Part shown: positions 62,792 through 64,000 of the stretch, piece after piece
Position numbering within the stretch: position 1 is the first letter of the stretch
Layout of the letters: each line of letters starts with the position of its first letter
Assembly (NCBI RefSeq): GCF_009617895.1
Contig: NZ_BLAW01000001.1
Coordinates: 2,719,001 to 2,783,000 of the forward strand
Length of the DNA stretch: 64,000 bases
Source of the DNA: Prolixibacter sp. SD074
GTDB lineage: Bacteria > Bacteroidota > Bacteroidia > Bacteroidales > Prolixibacteraceae
Reading direction: 5' to 3'
Made by a program: the position numbers and the translations under genes
The notes under the pieces: generated by a model
Seen by the model: only the letters and a program-made list of their open reading frames with translations
Database searches by the model: none
Told to the model about the DNA's origin: nothing

Positions 62792-63241
62792 TCAGGAAAG
62801 CAGACTTTTCACCTTCGCCGCAATGTCCTTTCCATCAGCCCGTCCGGCCAATTTCGCATTGGCAGCTCCCATTACTTTTCCCATATCTTTCATCGATTCT
62901 GCGCCAACTTCAGCAATAACCGCTTTCACCGCATCCGTCAATTCCCCATCGTTCATTTTTGATGGAAGATACGTTTCAAATACTTTCACTTGCCCCATTT
63001 CCTGATCATACAAATCCTGTCGGCCCTGCTCCTTATAAATGTCTGCAGAATCCCTTCCCAGCTTCGCTAACCTGGCAATGGCTTTCAAAGCAACGTCGTC
63101 CGGAAGTTCTTTCGGACCGCCTTTAGCGGTTTTCGCTTCTATCAGCACTTTTTTAATATTCCGTAAAGCTTCCAGCTTCGCCTTATCGCGGGCAAGCATA
63201 GCCGACTTTATATCGGCATTGATTTGATCAAACAAACTCAT
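62792..63241 (-). CDS. GatB/YqeY domain protein
   Basis: A 149-residue single-domain protein homologous to the C-terminal tail domain of GatB, the tRNA-dependent amidotransferase subunit. Marks are MSLFDQINADIKSAMLARDK, LEALRNIKKVLIEA and a conserved C-terminal GKVMGAANAKLAGRADGKDI. Stand-alone YqeY may bind tRNA, but its role is not established. It is 24 bp downstream of ftsZ on the same strand, a common arrangement in Bacteroidota. Confidence 0.92.
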   Translation of the reverse strand: MSLFDQINADIKSAMLARDKAKLEALRNIKKVLIEAKTAKGGPKELPDDVALKAIARLAKLGRDSADIYKEQGRQDLYDQEMGQVKVFETYLPSKMNDGELTDAVKAVIAEVGAESMKDMGKVMGAANAKLAGRADGKDIAAKVKSLLS

Positions 63242-63265
63242 GATTTTATGGTATTGGTACGTTAA

Positions 63266-64000
63266 TTAATCGGCTTTGTCGTGTAAAAACGAGTTATTCC
63301 GCCGAAGTTTAGGCCCTTCATCTTTGTCATCAGAAAGCGAAAAACGGGATATTTCAGAAGCTTTCTTTTTCTTCCCGTTTTCTAAGCGCAACATGCGACG
63401 TACATAAGCCGGCTCATTGCTGATTTTCTCAACCTCTTCATCCGAAAGGGTTGAAAAATCGACCTGCATAACCTGTTTTCTCTGCTCTTCTGTAGGGTTG
63501 CCCCCTGAATGCTTCTCCTTCGGTACCGGTCCATACAATGGTTCAAATTCATCTTCCGGCTCACCTTCAAAAACGGGAGCGCCCGATTTTCTTACCCCCA
63601 TATCATCGTCGGACATGCCCACCTGCCCGGAAATATTGTAGGGCATTTTTTCCTTTTCATCCCGCAAAGAAACCTTCTCGGCAGGCTCTTTCTTATCCGT
63701 TCGGAGCTCCGGAATCGAACTCGTTTTAAAACCGGTGGCAATAACCGTAACCGAAATGGAATCTTCGAGCGATGGGTCAATTGCTACTCCGTAAATCAAA
63801 TCAGCGGAGTTACCAGCTTTTTCCTGCACATATTCGTTGATGAGATTCATTTCATCCATGGTCACTTCATGCTTTTCCCCGGAAGTAATATTCACCAGGA
63901 TATTCCGGGCGCCACGAATATCATTATTGTTCAGTAACGGCGAGTTTAAGGCGCCCTCTACGGCTCTTAAAGCCCTTTCGTCGCCAGTTGCCCGGTAAGA
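63266..64000 (-). CDS. ftsZ: Cell division protein FtsZ, C-terminal part
   Basis: The frame is open to the right edge; 244 codons of the 3' part are present. It starts inside the C-terminal half of the tubulin-like domain (EGALNSPLLNNNDIRGARN, then VNITSGEKHEVTMDEM and SVTVIATGF), followed by an acidic linker and the C-terminal peptide region RRNNSFLHDKAD, which binds FtsA or other partners in Bacteroidota. The GTP-binding N-terminal domain is outside the window. Confidence 0.96.
   Translation of the reverse strand, partial: SYRATGDERALRAVEGALNSPLLNNNDIRGARNILVNITSGEKHEVTMDEMNLINEYVQEKAGNSADLIYGVAIDPSLEDSISVTVIATGFKTSSIPELRTDKKEPAEKVSLRDEKEKMPYNISGQVGMSDDDMGVRKSGAPVFEGEPEDEFEPLYGPVPKEKHSGGNPTEEQRKQVMQVDFSTLSDEEVEKISNEPAYVRRMLRLENGKKKKASEISRFSLSDDKDEGPKLRRNNSFLHDKAD

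Overview
The window is a chromosomal segment of a Bacteroidota bacterium, most likely from the Marinilabiliales/Prolixibacteraceae side of the phylum (family-level placement is inference). Supporting signs are a SusC/SusD pair, two fused NagB-LmbE proteins, DUF4294 and DUF4922 proteins, promoters of the TTG-N19/20-TAnnTTTG type, and starts that mostly lack Shine-Dalgarno sequences.

Layout. 1-9.3 kb: the 5' part of a family-10-like glycosyl hydrolase gene, a two-ORF ISL3/ISAon1-type insertion sequence only about 17 bp upstream of its start, then nagB copy 1, a DUF4294 lipoprotein-like gene, mfd and a GNAT acetyltransferase. 9.4-17.7 kb is an accessory region behind a patatin and an aspartate kinase. 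It holds an Abi/HEPN gene between two 105-bp copies of the aspartate kinase 3' end, a beheaded ORF, a MerR-HTH/5mC methyltransferase with a divergent vsr, a degenerate 41-bp tandem array upstream of a DUF6261-like gene, and 1 kb of hairpins and repeats.

17.7-44.9 kb is one large peptidoglycan-directed locus. The minus-strand run (31.3 to 17.7 kb) is amino-sugar kinase, murQ, SusC, SusD, a large amidase/golvesin protein, an NlpC/P60 peptidase, a dipeptide epimerase and a transglutaminase-like lipoprotein. The divergent plus-strand run is nagB copy 2, a NagX-like acyltransferase, a glycosyl hydrolase, a GT2 enzyme, a DUF4922 protein, a SpoIID-domain protein, a GH9-CE4 fusion and an AmpG-like transporter. 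Together these could import muropeptides across both membranes, cleave amide and peptide bonds, epimerise L-Ala-D-Glu and feed MurNAc/GlcNAc phosphates into fructose-6-phosphate.

45-64 kb is mostly housekeeping: an outer-membrane beta-barrel receptor, two paralogous Tat-exported Gfo/Idh/MocA oxidoreductases, a response-regulator remnant, a small LOTUS-like protein, nadB-nadC-coaX followed by an OMP, a TPR protein, lptC, a CBS/CorC-type membrane protein and a PpiD-like foldase. On the other strand lie yqeY and the 3' part of ftsZ, which runs off the window.

The most unusual elements are the 41-bp array beside the DUF6261-like gene, the Abi cassette bounded by copies of a housekeeping gene end with a possible divergent small RNA, and the paired palindromes between the methyltransferase and vsr. 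No tRNA, rRNA or CRISPR array was seen.
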